This document shows positions 52,364 through 64,000 of a stretch of DNA of 64,000 nucleotides, piece after piece; position 1 is the stretch's first letter, and every line of letters begins with the position of its first letter. The position numbers were made by a program, and so were the translations under genes. The DNA is from Terebella lapidaria (lineage: Eukaryota; Annelida; Polychaeta; Terebellida; Terebellidae): contig OX424564.1 of the NCBI GenBank assembly GCA_949152475.1, positions 39,740,165 to 39,804,164 on the forward strand, given 5' to 3'. The notes below the pieces were generated by a model. It did not search any database. It saw nothing but the letters and a program-made list of their open reading frames with translations, and was not told where the DNA came from.

Positions 52364-53560
52364 ATGGAGTCAGTGTTCAATCATTCCTTCAATGGAGCGG
52401 GAATCTCGCCAATCAACCTCACATCTCGAAACTCCATTGGTCTAGGGAACTCCACAGGGGAACTCGAGGAGACATATTTCTACTACGCGGGTTACACGTG
52501 CGGGAATACAACTGTGTTCTCATTCAGGGATTACTTCCTGTATTGTACCCGGGAGTTTGAGGTGATCAACAGTCTGAAGGTGTACGGACTGCCGATGTTC
52601 GTGGTGCTGGGCAGTGTGGGGAACATGCTGACGGTGGCGGGGCTGACTCGCAAGCACATGCTACAGACGTCGATGAGTTTCTATCTGACGGCTCTGATGA
52701 TTGTACACACGTTGGTGCTCTACCTCGGCTGTGGCCTTGACTGGATCAGCTACGTCGTCGACACGGCGCATGTGGCCCACTTCGCCGACTGGTCTTGTAA
52801 AATCTTCCACTTCTCGTTCAATGTTGTACGATACGCGGCCTGGTGGATCCTCCTTTCCATGACAGTTGACTGCTATCTGCGCCTGTGGTGTCCTGGACGC
52901 TCGCAGTACATGTGTACGCTATTCATAGCGCAGTTCGCGACTGTCGCGATATTTGTGATGTTGGTGTCGATCCATGTGCACGTGATGTGGACATACGAGT
53001 TATCAAAAGGGATATGTACGCTGGACCAACGCCGGGATTTTGAGACTGTGGTGTGGCCATGGGTCTCGGCTTTTCTCTCAAACTACACACCTATCGTGCT
53101 AGTGACTGCGGCCGTCACAATGCTCTTAATAGGCTCATGCTGTATAACTCATCAGGGCCAGGAGCAGTCCTCCCACACAACACAACTGACCCGGGTGACT
53201 CTAGGGCTGGCTGTCTTCTTCCTGAGTCACGCCGTCCCGACAGTGGCCATGAACTTCGTGGACCGCTCCAGCCCATCGTGGCAGAGAAGCCCTTACCTCT
53301 CTGACTGGGACAGGTACGCCCGCTATCTCCTGGTACAGGTTTTATTCTCCACCATGGAGTGCATATACAGCTCCACAGCCTGGCTCGTCCTCTTTCTCTT
53401 CTTGCCGGCCCTGCGGAGGGAGTGTCGGGAGTTTATCTGCTGTGGTGCCAAGTGTGGCGCCTCTCGGCGGCGTCAGGAGGAGTTTAGCTCTGTAGAGGCG
53501 CGGCGCCAGCTCCTCAACAGCCCCGACACAGCAATAATACCAATAGTCACTCGCGTGTGA
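52364..53560 (+). CDS. Orphan class A GPCR, FMRFamide/neuropeptide-receptor-like, intronless, 398 aa
   Basis: ATG 52364 to TGA 53558-53560. The extracellular N-terminus has four N-glycosylation sites (N6, N18, N29, N48). TM1 is about residues 72-94 with the class A signature GSVGN. TM2 (LTALMIVHTLVLYL) lacks the usual Asp2.50. TM3 starts after Cys in DWSCKIFHFSFN and ends LLSMTVDCY, so the DRY motif is altered. TM6-TM7 include FLSHAVPTVAMNFV and ECIYSSTAWLVLFLFLPALRREC, where NPxxY is replaced. The tail has Cys pairs (FICCGAKC) suitable for palmitoylation. A receptor at the plasma membrane is likely. The ligand is unknown and the missing motifs make coupling uncertain. Confidence 0.85.
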   Translation: MESVFNHSFNGAGISPINLTSRNSIGLGNSTGELEETYFYYAGYTCGNTTVFSFRDYFLYCTREFEVINSLKVYGLPMFVVLGSVGNMLTVAGLTRKHMLQTSMSFYLTALMIVHTLVLYLGCGLDWISYVVDTAHVAHFADWSCKIFHFSFNVVRYAAWWILLSMTVDCYLRLWCPGRSQYMCTLFIAQFATVAIFVMLVSIHVHVMWTYELSKGICTLDQRRDFETVVWPWVSAFLSNYTPIVLVTAAVTMLLIGSCCITHQGQEQSSHTTQLTRVTLGLAVFFLSHAVPTVAMNFVDRSSPSWQRSPYLSDWDRYARYLLVQVLFSTMECIYSSTAWLVLFLFLPALRRECREFICCGAKCGASRRRQEEFSSVEARRQLLNSPDTAIIPIVTRV

Positions 53561-56500
53561 CCAGTCAGTTACACACTACAACCAAGTCTAGTGTGCAGCC
53601 AGCGCAGACCTAAGAGAAATGGAACCAGGAACACGAAGAATCATTGAAGTTTCTGGTTATAGTAAAATCTGAGAAAATCTGATTTGTACAGGATTGGTCG
53701 ATTTTGCAACGAATATACGTTTTGGGCACGTTTTGCAACGAATATAAGGAATATCATAATCTGGGGGAGTAAAAATGTAATGACAAGGGCTTTGTTTTTA
53801 TCCAAATCACATTGTGCTTTACGTTTGCTACGACATCAAGAATGTGTTATTATCGTTGGGAAAATGTTGATACATGCTTCTTACTACTGAGGTGGTGTCA
53901 CGTCTGGTTGACATCAAATCTGCTCACGAGAATAATGTACCATCGGCGCAGTTTGTTAATAATTTATGATCGAGTACTTTGCATGTTAACATTAGTTTGG
54001 GCTTATTAAAACATATAGGAATATTGAAACAGAGAAAGCATATATCAGAGTTTTTGTGTTAGAGCGAATAATTAGCAATCTTCAAAGGTGACCTTTCAGA
54101 TGCCGGAAATTCCGAATTACGTCATTCTATTTCGTTCTGAATCCATGTGTGATTTGTTTATTGTTGCTTGAGGAGACAAACGTGAAATACATGTATGCTA
54201 AAATTGCAAAGAAAAATATGATCAAAACCACCTAAGTTAACAGCTCTCAAGAAATAATATTGGAATAATCTTAATTCCGAATAATTCAGAGATACAAGAC
54301 ACCCTTCCTCGCGAAGTAGGTTTTAACAAGTACCTATGTACTCAAACAAAAGTTTCTGAGGCTATAGTATCATGAGAACAGACGTGCACCAGTAGTGATA
54401 ATGTATCCGTGATATGCATGTGTTTATCAACCTATTATAACAGCATAAGTTTATTGGTGTAATGGTTCTCAAATACAATACACATACGTCTGTCCGCTCA
54501 CTTTGTCGTACACAAATATGTGTGCTTGTACCACGGGTAACACCTTAAAAATTCAGAAATACCCACCATGTTTTTTGTGTAGCACAGTAAATATTGCAGC
54601 ATTGAATATTACTAAATTATTGTTATCGAACCCAATATGGAAAAAGGCCTAGAAATAGCATTTAAGCATGCAATATTATGTTAAAGAAGAGTTTTGAAGT
54701 ATTTTATCCAATTTTGGGATTCAAAATGACAAAGTTAAATTACACGATTATACGCGTAGCCGTTCACATAGAAATATACATTAATTAATCTGCTAACTAT
54801 TTTTCCAACAATTGCCACATACCCAAGTCTATGAGCCGAGCCCCACTTTTTTTATATTTCCCCTTCAAAACCATGCAATGGTTTTTTGAAGTTGACTCTG
54901 CTGTGAGAACTGAACAACAAATCCATCATGGCCACTTGGGACCACTGGGACTACTTCTTTAACCCTTGTACACCTATGGAATATTCATTCATTGTCTGGT
55001 AGGGGAAGGTGTATGACAAATGAATTGAATAGGTGAGAACAAGCAGATATACTTTGTTTACAGGAATGCTGTATGCCACATGCTACAGACACCTGCCTGG
55101 ACTGTGTGTGCAGTGATGTGTAACACCTACATGGTGCACACTGCTTTCCTCATGTTCATAGAAGCTCAGATACTAGTACATGATGTGTCAGTCCTGAACA
55201 AGTCGTAGTATACTGCTTAAGTTGTCAAATAAATCTTCAATGCTGAGGTTAAATACTGGTAATAAATATACATATTTTTAGAACATATTCATTATTAATA
55301 ATGTAAATATGTATGTCTCAATTCTGCCATGCAAACAAATACATGAACATGTACAGTGCCTTAAGCCCTGACAGTGAAATTCATAGATGTGATAAATAAT
55401 ATTATTTTATTTACAAAATAAGGCAAATTTATATACATAGTAATACCTACACAGCATCAAACACAACTATTGAGACCATTGGTAATCTAGTTAATGATTA
55501 CAAGTTGTTTGAAATTAGTTGTATTTATTGATTCATATTTCTCAAGGGCACATAATCCAACTGGTGAGATTATCCATTTGCTCTTTATCAGTTACCAAGA
55601 AAGTGGTTCGGAATAAATGACATATGAATACCAGCATTTATACATAATCATAATAATGTGTGTTCGGTCATTGTGCAAATCATGCTGTTCCACAAAATAT
55701 ATTCTTACCAACCAAAAATATATGTAAAATGCTCCAATACTTTCCTATATAATAAGAAACAGTACTCCCACTGTTCCCACAGTAAAATAGTATACTATGG
55801 GAAAATGTAAATTACCAAGGTCCATGTGGCCAGACATATAATAACTAACATACTGTACATGTTTCACAATACTATTCTTTTGGCTATACACACACAAATG
55901 AATGTATGAACTACTCAGTATAATAGTATTATGGCCTTTATTTGAGTGGCCCTGTCACCATGGTCACTGCCCATCATGAACACCTGGATTAATCCATCAT
56001 GAAAACCCTACTACAGATGTATATTATATGCAAGGAAATACATGTACATCTAAAATAGAGGAGTCAATTTACCCATGTATGTACAAAGAACATTGTCAAT
56101 TAAACACGTTTGCAAAAGTTCATGCAGCTGCTGGAGGCATAGCAACCCAGGTCAAAACATGATGGTTGTCAGGCAACACATAAAAATACAAACTGTCCAC
56201 ATGATAAACCGGATAATTGTCGCATCTTGGTATGCAAGCCACATTATATGTATACATGTGAATTGGTACTCACAGTACATCTGCAGCACTGAGTAGGTCT
56301 TTTAGCAGATATCGTCTTGCATGTATGTCCAATTTGGGTACATACACAATCACATTTTCGTTGTCGCTTAGAAAACTATGTTGCTGGTCACATCCAGAAT
56401 CTCAATCTCTGTAGCAGCACACACACATCCAGCTAGTGAGCAACCGTATATCCATCTGAGGGATCCACTTCATGTGGCACCAATCAAACAGCCAAATCAT

Positions 56501-57070
56501 ATCACAATGATTCGCTACTAGTATTATCCACAGTATCAATAACACGGGTGGAACATGTAGCAACACATCCATTATATCCATTTTGTCATTGTGATTGCAC
56601 GGGTTCACATGGTATGGTGCACGATCCAGTATTTAGAAACGCGAGTGGGCTTCATTCTCCGGGGGGGGGGGGGGCATTCAGGCCCTCCTACTTGTGATGT
56701 GGTACAGGCCTGCAAATATAAGAGTGAAGAAAACATGTAATTTGTAACTTATTCACAAGTAAGCGTTGGGTGTATATGCTAGATAAGCTACATGTAGGAT
56801 TTTAACCTGCAATCTTCGGCACACCAGCGGGGTGTTGACACACAATTTTGACATGCAAAATTTGACACACAATTTAATTAGTGGTGGAACGAGTGAAATA
56901 GGAACCAAATACGGGTGTCATGGGAATCGTACTGAACTGGTACTCGTGGACATCTCCATTACTCATGTTACTTGTCAGTGATATCCTTAGATAATTCTTT
57001 CGATAAATCTTGATTTTGCTATGTTGGTATTATGTTGGAGACACGACGTATTGGAAATTAGGAAAAGTAC
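53561..57070. other. Intergenic, no gene recognised
   Basis: AT-rich, with only short frames. A G run of about 14 lies at 56661-56674. Confidence 0.45.
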
Positions 57071-58444
57071 TGTAACGGGTTTACCCTTCTGTGACGTCTT
57101 GATGAACCGGTTTTCTAGAGAGGTGGGTGAGTTGTTATTAACCGGAGCTGAAACGGTAAAACTCCGGGAAACTGCTACTGCTGTACGGTTGAACTCCGGC
57201 TAGAAGTCTCTAAGGTTGGTAGCGTGGTCTGGAATGGACCTCTTAACCGTTGTCCGACTGCTAATCTGCAACTGCACCTGTAACGCAAGAATCCGGAGGC
57301 GTTTCCGTCTCCGGGTACTGCAACTGCTCCGTCGGGATACCGCTTTACTGCAACAGCTCCGTCGTTTTCCGCCTTACTGCAACTGCGACTGCACCTGGAA
57401 TGAGAATCCGGGAACGTTGCCGTTTCCGAATACTGCAACCGCTCTGCCAGGTTCCGCCGCACTGCAAACTGCTCCGGTTGGCTCCGCCTCACCGCAACCT
57501 GCGACTGCACCTGAAATGGAGTATCTCGGAAGTGTTCTCACTTCCGGTTACCGCAACCGCTCCGTCAGGTACTGCCTCTGCAACTCCGTCGTCCGGTACC
57601 GCCTCTGCAACTGCTTCGTCGTTCCCGTCTCTGCAACTGCTCCGTCCGGTACCGCCTCCGTAGTTGCTCCGTTGTATTCCACCTCCGTCTCCGTCTCCTT
57701 CCTTGGTGATCTGGGTTCTTGGATCACCCTAAGACGTCGTTACAACTTGGTCTTAACCGACGGTGGTCTTATCTCCCTTCTTTCCGTATTACTTTCTTTT
57801 CCGGTGAACTAACTTTATTATAAATTCCAGTTCCCTAACGAACACGGAAAAACAACTCGGTTGAAGTTTTCATGTTTATTCTCCAAGTGCACAGTCAGAA
57901 GACTTAACTGCTATCATCTGGATGACTCTATCCGGAACAAGGGAGTACTCTGCTATGGGAGAAGGGGTCTGCACAGGTCGACGTCAGGACACCAACTCCG
58001 CCGTCCGCTGTGAAGCGGGGGCTTTTATAGACCTGAGACCCACGTCACGTGACCAACCTATTGTGACGTCATAGTCCGCCAAAACACTGATATTTTCCGG
58101 ATTTCTAAAAACTCTAGAACCAATCAGTGGCTGACACGTCACCTTTTAAACCGAAAACGAGGCTGATCACATGACCTTCCGGAAATAATGTCATTACGTT
58201 TTTGTACTCCATTGTTCCGGCTCCGTCTCCGGTTCCGTCTCCGGTTCCGGCTCCGTCTCCGGTTTACCAACATACAAATATACCAAGTTCCGAGACGGAA
58301 ACCCTTTTAAACATTAACAATACGGAACCGTATGAACCTTTAAACACATATGCTTTTTAATAAACGGTTATTTAACCATAATATCACAAAACACTAACAG
58401 AATTACCTAGGGGAAACTTTTGGGTACGCCCCAAAACCGTTACA
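57071..58444 (-). repeat. 3' LTR of truncated element
   Basis: 1374 bp, TGTAACGG...CGTTACA, with small indels relative to the 1388-bp LTR of the inner element. The promoter block CACGTCACGTGACC and the TATA box (about 58021-58032) are preserved. Confidence 0.92.
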
Positions 58445-58732
58445 CTCCCCCTTCCTTAGACTCTGTTCGTCTCGAACAGATTAAAATCACATATATACAA
58501 ATTGTCAACCGTTAAACTGTCCGTAAAATCAAACACAACTTGTTTCCGTGATCCGGGTACTGGTATCTCTTAACTAGTTTACCGTCACTGTACCCGGATA
58601 TCTTGCTTGTTCCGTTTCCCATTTTTTTTTAACTCTTAATTATACTAGAATCCGGGAAACGGTTCTTCTTTCTTCTCCTTGCGCCGACTTGACTTGCGAC
58701 GACTTGCGGCGACTTGCGACGACTTGCGACGA

Positions 58733-60607
58733 CTACTGCCCACCAGTATCACGGCGCGAACTGCTCCCCGACGGCGGACGAGGAGGAATGGTATTTGGTA
58801 CCAACGGTCGTCCGAAGCTTGTTCCTCTGGCATCAACCGGGAGAAGATCGGGATCATGGAGGCTCCACTGGGGCGGGACGTAGAACCCATTCCTGAGGCG
58901 TTCGTCCCGGATGGACCAATCTGGAATCCGGACGATCTGACGGGTCGGGACGAGACCAAACGGTGACTCTCTCTGCTCCATGATCTCCACGTAGACGCCG
59001 GAGTCTCTCATCTCGGCTGGCCCCCACTGCTCCGGTCCCCAACGTACTGCATAGTATCTGGCATGCTCCGGGACTGCAGGTGCAAACACGGAAGAGCTCC
59101 GTCCTCCAATATTCACCGGGAAACAATGGGACGGACACGGTTGAGTTGAAGGACCGCCAAACGGGTAGAATGTGTAAGGTGGACTCTGGGTTGGTGCTCG
59201 GACTTGGCTCCTTCCGGACCGCTCACTGGAAGACTGTCGAGGTCGGGTTTCCACCAGAGACAGGATTCCGGGTGTAGCTCCGGCTTGGTCTACCAGGATA
59301 CTCCTCCGGGCTCTCTGCACATCCGCATGGCCTCGGTCAGACGCGGAAGACTCCATTCCGTCATCTCTAGCCGCTGAACTGGTTCTGCTTCCGGCTACTG
59401 CTTGAATGGTTGCCGGCAAAGTTCTCTCCGTGGATCCTCGGGTCTCCGTCTCACTGCCAGCTCTGCTCCGGGTTCCACCTTCCGTTTTGGTCTCCGGTCT
59501 GCCTCCGGATCTGCCAATGGGTCTGCTGTCCGCTCGGCTATCTGCTCTGCTATCTGTTCTGCTATCGGTTCGGCTATCTGCTCTGCTTTCGGCTCGGCTA
59601 TCTGCTCTGCTATCGGCTCGGCCGCTGGATCTGCTTTCTGCTCCGCCTCCGGGCCGGACAATCACGCTGCTCACCGCTCTGCCACTGTTGGTGGTTCTCG
59701 GAGGTGGGCTCCGGAAAAGGTCTTCCTCATCGTCTCTGCTCTGCATTTCCGCAATGTCTGCTACTCCAACTTCTGCCGCTGCTCCGCTGGAACCTTCCTC
59801 CAACAGCCGGAACTTGTAGTCATACACCGCCTTGCCTTTTCCCTTGATGCTGCCTCCTGAAGACTTGGGTGGGGTGTGTCGTTTCTCCTCTCTGCCACGT
59901 TCTCCGCCTCGGTCCTTGGCGCGCTACGGGCTCTCCTTCCTATATTCTCGGCGTTGATGGCGACCGGATTTATCCGGCGAACGGCTGCGACTCCGCTTCT
60001 TTCCGCGGTCTCGATCTGCTCCGGTACCTCAAGATGGGTCTGGGCTGTTTTTCTGGGAGGTGTTCCGGGAGGAACTACGGGTCACCGGCGGCTTAACCGG
60101 CTTCGGGTCTCCTGGTTCTTGCAACTCGTCTTCACTTGCCATGATTTTCAGCTCCGCTTCCTCTTCCGAACTGCTCTCCGCCTCCGTGGACGAAACGTCG
60201 GCTGCTAGTGTGGCCACCGACTGGGTACCGGAACGGTACCGGGTCCGGGACGAAACCGAACCTCCCGACTCCGACTCCGTATCCGACAACTGGTCAAGCC
60301 GTGTTACCGGCTTCTTGCTTTTCCGTGGGGTCATCTTGGACCGGAGGCTTTTCTCCTCAAACTGCTCTCTGCCAACCCCTAGTCGAATCGGGTTCGCGTC
60401 CATTGCGTGTCGGGACTGCAGATGCTTCTGTGTCCCCTCTTTCCGTCTGCTCCAATGGTCACACTGCGGACAGGCGAATACGGTGACTTCACTCGTGTGC
60501 TGCTCCGTGACATGCCGGAGCAACGTGTGCTTACTCTTGAACTCTAGGTTGCAGTCTCCACACCGGTGAGGGCGGGGCTTGCGGGGTGTTGTCTTTACTT
60601 TCGGCAT
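58733..60607 (-). pseudogene. ORF-A zinc-finger gene, broken by two stops
   Basis: The N-terminal part (60029-60607, 192 codons) contains both C2H2 fingers unchanged. It ends at TGA 60029-60031, where the intact copy has CGA (Arg). A second in-frame stop, TAG at 59924-59926, replaces a Gly/Glu-region codon. The downstream part (58733-59827) stays open and closely matches the C-terminal two thirds of the intact protein, with in-frame length changes in the RADSRADS tract. Confidence 0.8.
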
Positions 60608-60684
60608 TCTGATTCTCTGCTTTGAGACGATGTTGACTCAGCAACAGCAAACTGCCTTCTGCATCCGGTAACAGCTATCTGCCC

Positions 60685-60710
60685 CTTTTATAGTCTCTGG
60701 AAGTCACGTG
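60685..60710 (-). promoter_or_regulatory. ORF-A promoter in truncated copy
   Basis: CACGTG (60705-60710) and CTATAAAAG (60685-60693) with the same spacing as at 21355-21380. Confidence 0.6.
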
Positions 60711-60927
60711 ACTGGCTTATCTGCTTGATGATTGGCTGCTCAGCAAACTGCAACTCCTCCTGGTGGTCTTCTTGGATAAATAATTTTTATTTTTTTTTTT
60801 TTTCCGTGTTGTTGCTGCTAACTGCCACCGCTTCTTTCTTCTACGTCTCCGCCAAACTGCCAACCGCCTCCGTCTACCGCTATACTGCCATCTGCCTCTG
60901 CTACCGCCACACTGCCATCTGCCTCCG

Positions 60928-61593
60928 CTACTGCCACACTGCCTTCGCTTCCGTCCAGGATTCCTCATCTGCCGTCACGTACTCCGACTCATCCGTCTCC
61001 GGTTCCGAGGTGGGAGATGGAGGCCGGTATTCTCTGGCACGGATTTCTGCCTCCCAATCCTCCGCTTGGTCTTCTTCGGTGGCCCGGAGACAGCCCTGCG
61101 GGTCCGGGGCCCATTCCGGTTGATCTAACCACTCCGGTTGTCCGATGGGGGCGGCTGCTCCGGCATCCCAGTCAGGTCCGAACGGAAGCTGGTCCGCATA
61201 AGTCTCCGGAACTGGTTTCTCCCTGGGAGACTGTTTGCAGAATCTCCGGAACCGCTTCCGCCGGGACTGCGTTGCTGTCCCCCGCCAGGCCGAATCAAAG
61301 GTTCCCACATGGTTGAGGGTTGCCTCGTCCTGAGGAGGACGGTTCCCGGAAGGGTACTTCCAGCCGTGCATCTCCCGGAGATGCCGCCTAAGGTCGTTCG
61401 CCCGGTTGCCGTAGAAGGCACACAAACAGCAATGATACCTCTGGGTTGGGCACGCATGCCGTCTCCTGTCCGTCTCACTCTCGAACATCCGGTCACACCG
61501 CTTACACAGCCGGCTATAATCCAGTGGCTGAGGGCTTGCCCAATCTCTGCTCCGGCCGCGATCTTGTCTTCCAAGGAACGCCGAGTAGGCCAT
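60928..61593 (-). CDS. ORF-B zinc-finger protein, second copy, 221 aa
   Basis: Starts at ATG 61593 (MAYSAFLGRQDRGRSRDW). It keeps CKRCDRMFESETDRRRHAC and the canonical finger CCLCAFYGNRANDLRRHLREMH, and the acidic Pro-rich tail. Compared with 21579-22364 it lacks an internal duplication (LPLDYSR) and about 30 residues of the acidic region, all in multiples of three, with mainly conservative substitutions. The frame is intact although the element lost gag and pol, so the protein could still be made from its own promoter. Confidence 0.7.
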   Translation of the reverse strand: MAYSAFLGRQDRGRSRDWASPQPLDYSRLCKRCDRMFESETDRRRHACPTQRYHCCLCAFYGNRANDLRRHLREMHGWKYPSGNRPPQDEATLNHVGTFDSAWRGTATQSRRKRFRRFCKQSPREKPVPETYADQLPFGPDWDAGAAAPIGQPEWLDQPEWAPDPQGCLRATEEDQAEDWEAEIRAREYRPPSPTSEPETDESEYVTADEESWTEAKAVWQ

Positions 61594-61830
61594 TCCGGAA
61601 AGCCGGGAAACTGAAGTTGTCGATCTACTGCACCGCTTTTACTGCACCGCTTCTGCTGCACCGCTTCTCCGGACTGGTGGTCTTCCGGGAAACACTTAGT
61701 CGTTTTTCACTGCAAAATCTGCTGCTGCCGGAAAATGCTGGACTTGATTCGATTCCGCCAAACTTTAACAGCGATGTGCACAGCTCGAGGTCTGCTCTTC
61801 AACTGCTCTCAGAGCCCGATTTCAAGGCCC

Positions 61831-61899
61831 TTTTATACCCTTTCTGCTCACGTGACTTGAAAAGCTCCACGCTGATTGGCTGCCTCAGGAGTGACGTCA
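61831..61899 (-). promoter_or_regulatory. ORF-B promoter in truncated copy
   Basis: CRE TGACGTCA (61892-61899), CCAAT, CACGTG (61849-61854) and GGTATAAAAGG (TATA, about 61830-61838) on the minus strand. The layout matches 22598-22667. Confidence 0.6.
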
Positions 61900-62109
61900 C
61901 AATTATGCAAAAACTCAACCGTTAACCGAGAGGTGTCCGTCTCCGGCTCAACCGGCTTCTCCGGGTTTTTCCGGCTCCCTTTCAACTGCTTCTCCGAGCG
62001 AAGTATCTGCAATTTTGAAGTATCTCTGCCATCAGGAGGGTTGAATAGAGTCTCAGCCAGTTGAATCTGCCTCTCAGACGAACATCTAGACTGCAAGTTG
62101 GGCGTTTCC

Positions 62110-64000
62110 AATGTTCCAGAGTGTCCACTACATTACACAACAAACATTTATCAGACTCGGTTATTTTCATTTTAAACAATAGTGATCTTGTTGGGTATAT
62201 ACAATGTAGTATTTTCCATTGCAAAGTAATCAAACGAATTTCTTTAGTTACCCTCTTCGCTAACCCCCACATCGAAGACGACAAAGGATCAACAGCAAAC
62301 TTCTCATTCCAATATTTAGTATAACGATGAGAGACACTATTCAGTCTTTTTTTTACAAAAAATTGTCTTATTTGTTTTGCCTTAATTTTGTCTACGGGTA
62401 TTCCGTTAAAATATATTTGTTCATCTTGGGGAAAAGGGCTAGCCTGTAATAATTCCGCATTCATGGCATTTATCACTATATTGTATTCAAAAAGTGTCAT
62501 GGGTGAATCGCCCAGCACGTCAGCAATTTCCGAATAACTAACTAAGGATTGATTGTCCAATATTTCATTCAAATACATGAACCCTTTATTAAGCAACCTT
62601 TTCAAGTATAGTGGGCTCCCTTTATATGTGATAAGATCATTGTTCCATATAATTTGCGCACAATCCCCCAAATTTTGAACAGTAGTTTTTTCAGAGCTAT
62701 CTATCCAATCTTTTAAAAGCTGTTTATAGAAAGATGGAAAGTACCCTTCTATCCCTCTAAAATTCTTGAATGATGTATTCATACTGAATGCAACGAAATT
62801 ACTTCCCAGTTTGTCGAGATAACGTGTTGGCAGTAAGCGCCAAGCGCCATTACCTGGAGATGACAACAAAGAGACCCATTTAAACTGTAAAGATTTCTGG
62901 ATATCAAACATATTTATCATATTTAATCCCCCATTGTCTATTGATTGTACCATGATATCTCGAGTGATTCTTTCCGGAGTCAATTTGAGATCTTTCTCCC
63001 GATAAACTCTTTTATTATTCCAAATATATTTGTAGAACAAAGTGTTCAGTCTCGATAGTATGTGGTCCGGTAATCTAATACCTTGCATCAGATATAAAAA
63101 CTGTGAAAGCAAAAGGCTTTTGACAAGAGTTATTTTTCCATATACCGATATATTTCGGACCATCCATGATTTTATAATATTTTCACATTTAGTGATTCTA
63201 GACTCCCAATTTTCAGCGATATCTCCCGCTGAACAATCATTTCTGAATTTCACACCTAGTATATTCAAGTGCGCGTCTGGAAATATTTTCCAAGCAATAT
63301 CCCCGCATACCTTTTTTCTAAATTTCCAGCACCCAACCCACATTGCCTCGGTCTTATTCAAGTTGAGATTCAAGAATGAGAAGTGAGAAAAAAGGTCTAT
63401 TAAATGTAGACTGTAGATTATCGACTCTTCATCCCTCAAGAATAAGGTAGTATCATCTGCATATTGCAATATTTTGATACTATTTTTTTCATCACGCCTT
63501 CCCGATGTGTTTATTCCCCTGATATTATCATCATTTCTTATTTTACAAGCCAATATTTCGCAGGCAATGAGAAAACAATGCGGAGAGATGGGGCAGCCCT
63601 GTCGGATGCCGCATTCTAACGGAAACCAGTTGGAAAGCCAACCATTGAAGCTTATACAGTTTTCAATATCAGTATTCAAAACCGTAATCCAGCGTATAAA
63701 AGATGGACCAAAGCCGAACAATTCGAAAGATTTGATCATGAAATCCTTACAGATTGAATCGAAAGCTTTCTTGTAGTCTAGGGAGAGAATAGCACCCGGA
63801 ATATTTTGTTTATCGCTATACTCAATGGTGTCATCTATAGCTCGAATAACAATTCCCGAATGTCGACCTTTGATGAAACCATTCTGATCTTCGGATATAA
63901 TATTTCCAATAATTCCCTTCAGTCTATTATCAAGAGCTTTGGCCAATATTTTATAATCGGTATTGGTCAAACTCAACGGTCTCCAATTGGTAAGATCATC
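62110..64000 (-). CDS. LINE reverse transcriptase, partial (both ends missing)
   Basis: The minus frame is open from the window edge (DDLTNWRPLSLTN) through the non-LTR RT domain: FIKGRHSG, ILSLDYKKAFDS, GIRQGCPISP, the catalytic LQYADDTTLFL and LNLNKTEAMW. The thumb/C-terminal region follows, with WIDNGGLNM-type sequence, and finally KCLLCNVVDTLEHW, the start of the Cys-rich C-terminal motif. The family looks like the L1/Tx1 group; that is inference. The LINE ends abruptly at 62110, and the frame runs on into the truncated LTR element to 61982, giving a chimeric, meaningless tail. The N-terminal endonuclease would lie beyond the window. Confidence 0.85.

Larger units (their letters stand above)
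57071..62109 (-). mobile_element. Truncated relative of the inner Ty3/Gypsy element
   Basis: Contains the 3' LTR (57071-58444), polypurine tract, ORF-A, ORF-B and part of the spacer upstream of ORF-B. It corresponds to 17755-22880 of the inner element at high identity but with many small differences, so it is older. It stops at GGCGTTTCC (62101-62109), where LINE sequence begins. Gag, pol and the 5' LTR are missing. Confidence 0.9.

Noticed and set aside
61982..62109. C-terminal tail of the LINE frame
   Set aside because: This stretch is LTR-element DNA read through a junction, not part of the LINE protein.

Overview
The window is nuclear DNA of an invertebrate animal. It has intron-split and intronless animal-type genes, Ty3/Gypsy LTR retrotransposons, a LINE, several MITE-like elements and many minisatellites. 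A marine lophotrochozoan, perhaps a mollusc, is my best guess; this rests on repeat style and the orphan FMRFamide-type receptor, and no marker gene fixes the phylum. The host background is AT-rich, while the LTR elements are clearly GC-rich.

Host genes. (1) A seven-coding-exon gene on the + strand (9681-41630) encodes a divergent pantothenate-kinase-family protein of 489 residues. All splice phases agree and the summed exons give one open frame. It has an acidic/Arg-rich insertion and has lost a kinase loop, so it may be a pseudokinase. (2) An intronless class A GPCR lies on the + strand at 52364-53560. No tRNA, rRNA or CRISPR was seen.

Mobile DNA. Intron 4 of the kinase-like gene (15774-38812) is about 23 kb long because a Ty3/Gypsy element (17534-38239, minus strand, 895-bp LTRs, TSD ATTT) inserted there. 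Its downstream LTR was then split by a second, much younger Ty3/Gypsy element (17755-30260, minus strand, 1388-bp LTRs nearly identical, TSD CAAC). A 5'-truncated relative of the young element lies at 57071-62109, fused to a truncated LINE (62110-64000). Smaller elements are a 127-bp MITE (918-1044), a 903-bp TTAA-flanked MITE (4198-5100) and a 509-bp foldback element (50143-50651).

The most unusual system is in the two LTR families. Both carry, downstream of pol where an env gene would sit, same-sense accessory ORFs with paired C2H2 zinc fingers. Each accessory ORF has its own TATA promoter, and that promoter copies the layout of the element's own LTR promoter: CACGTG/CRE/CCAAT plus TATA in the young family, and an iterated TTCCGCGAACG array plus TATA in the old family. 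Copies of the accessory ORF differ by in-frame indels, which suggests coding selection. A self-encoded zinc-finger regulator acting on repeated sites in the element is a testable inference.

Tandem and satellite DNA: a palindrome-core array with an orientation switch (1345-2030); two composite arrays of about 130-140-bp units containing nuclear-receptor-like half-sites (6505-8250, 10684-13090); minisatellites of 52, 27, 34, 68 and 46 bp; and a repeat of about 125 bp at 49250-49810. The remaining stretches (2050-4197, 5101-6300, 43000-45700, 46200-47580, 53561-57070) show no convincing genes.
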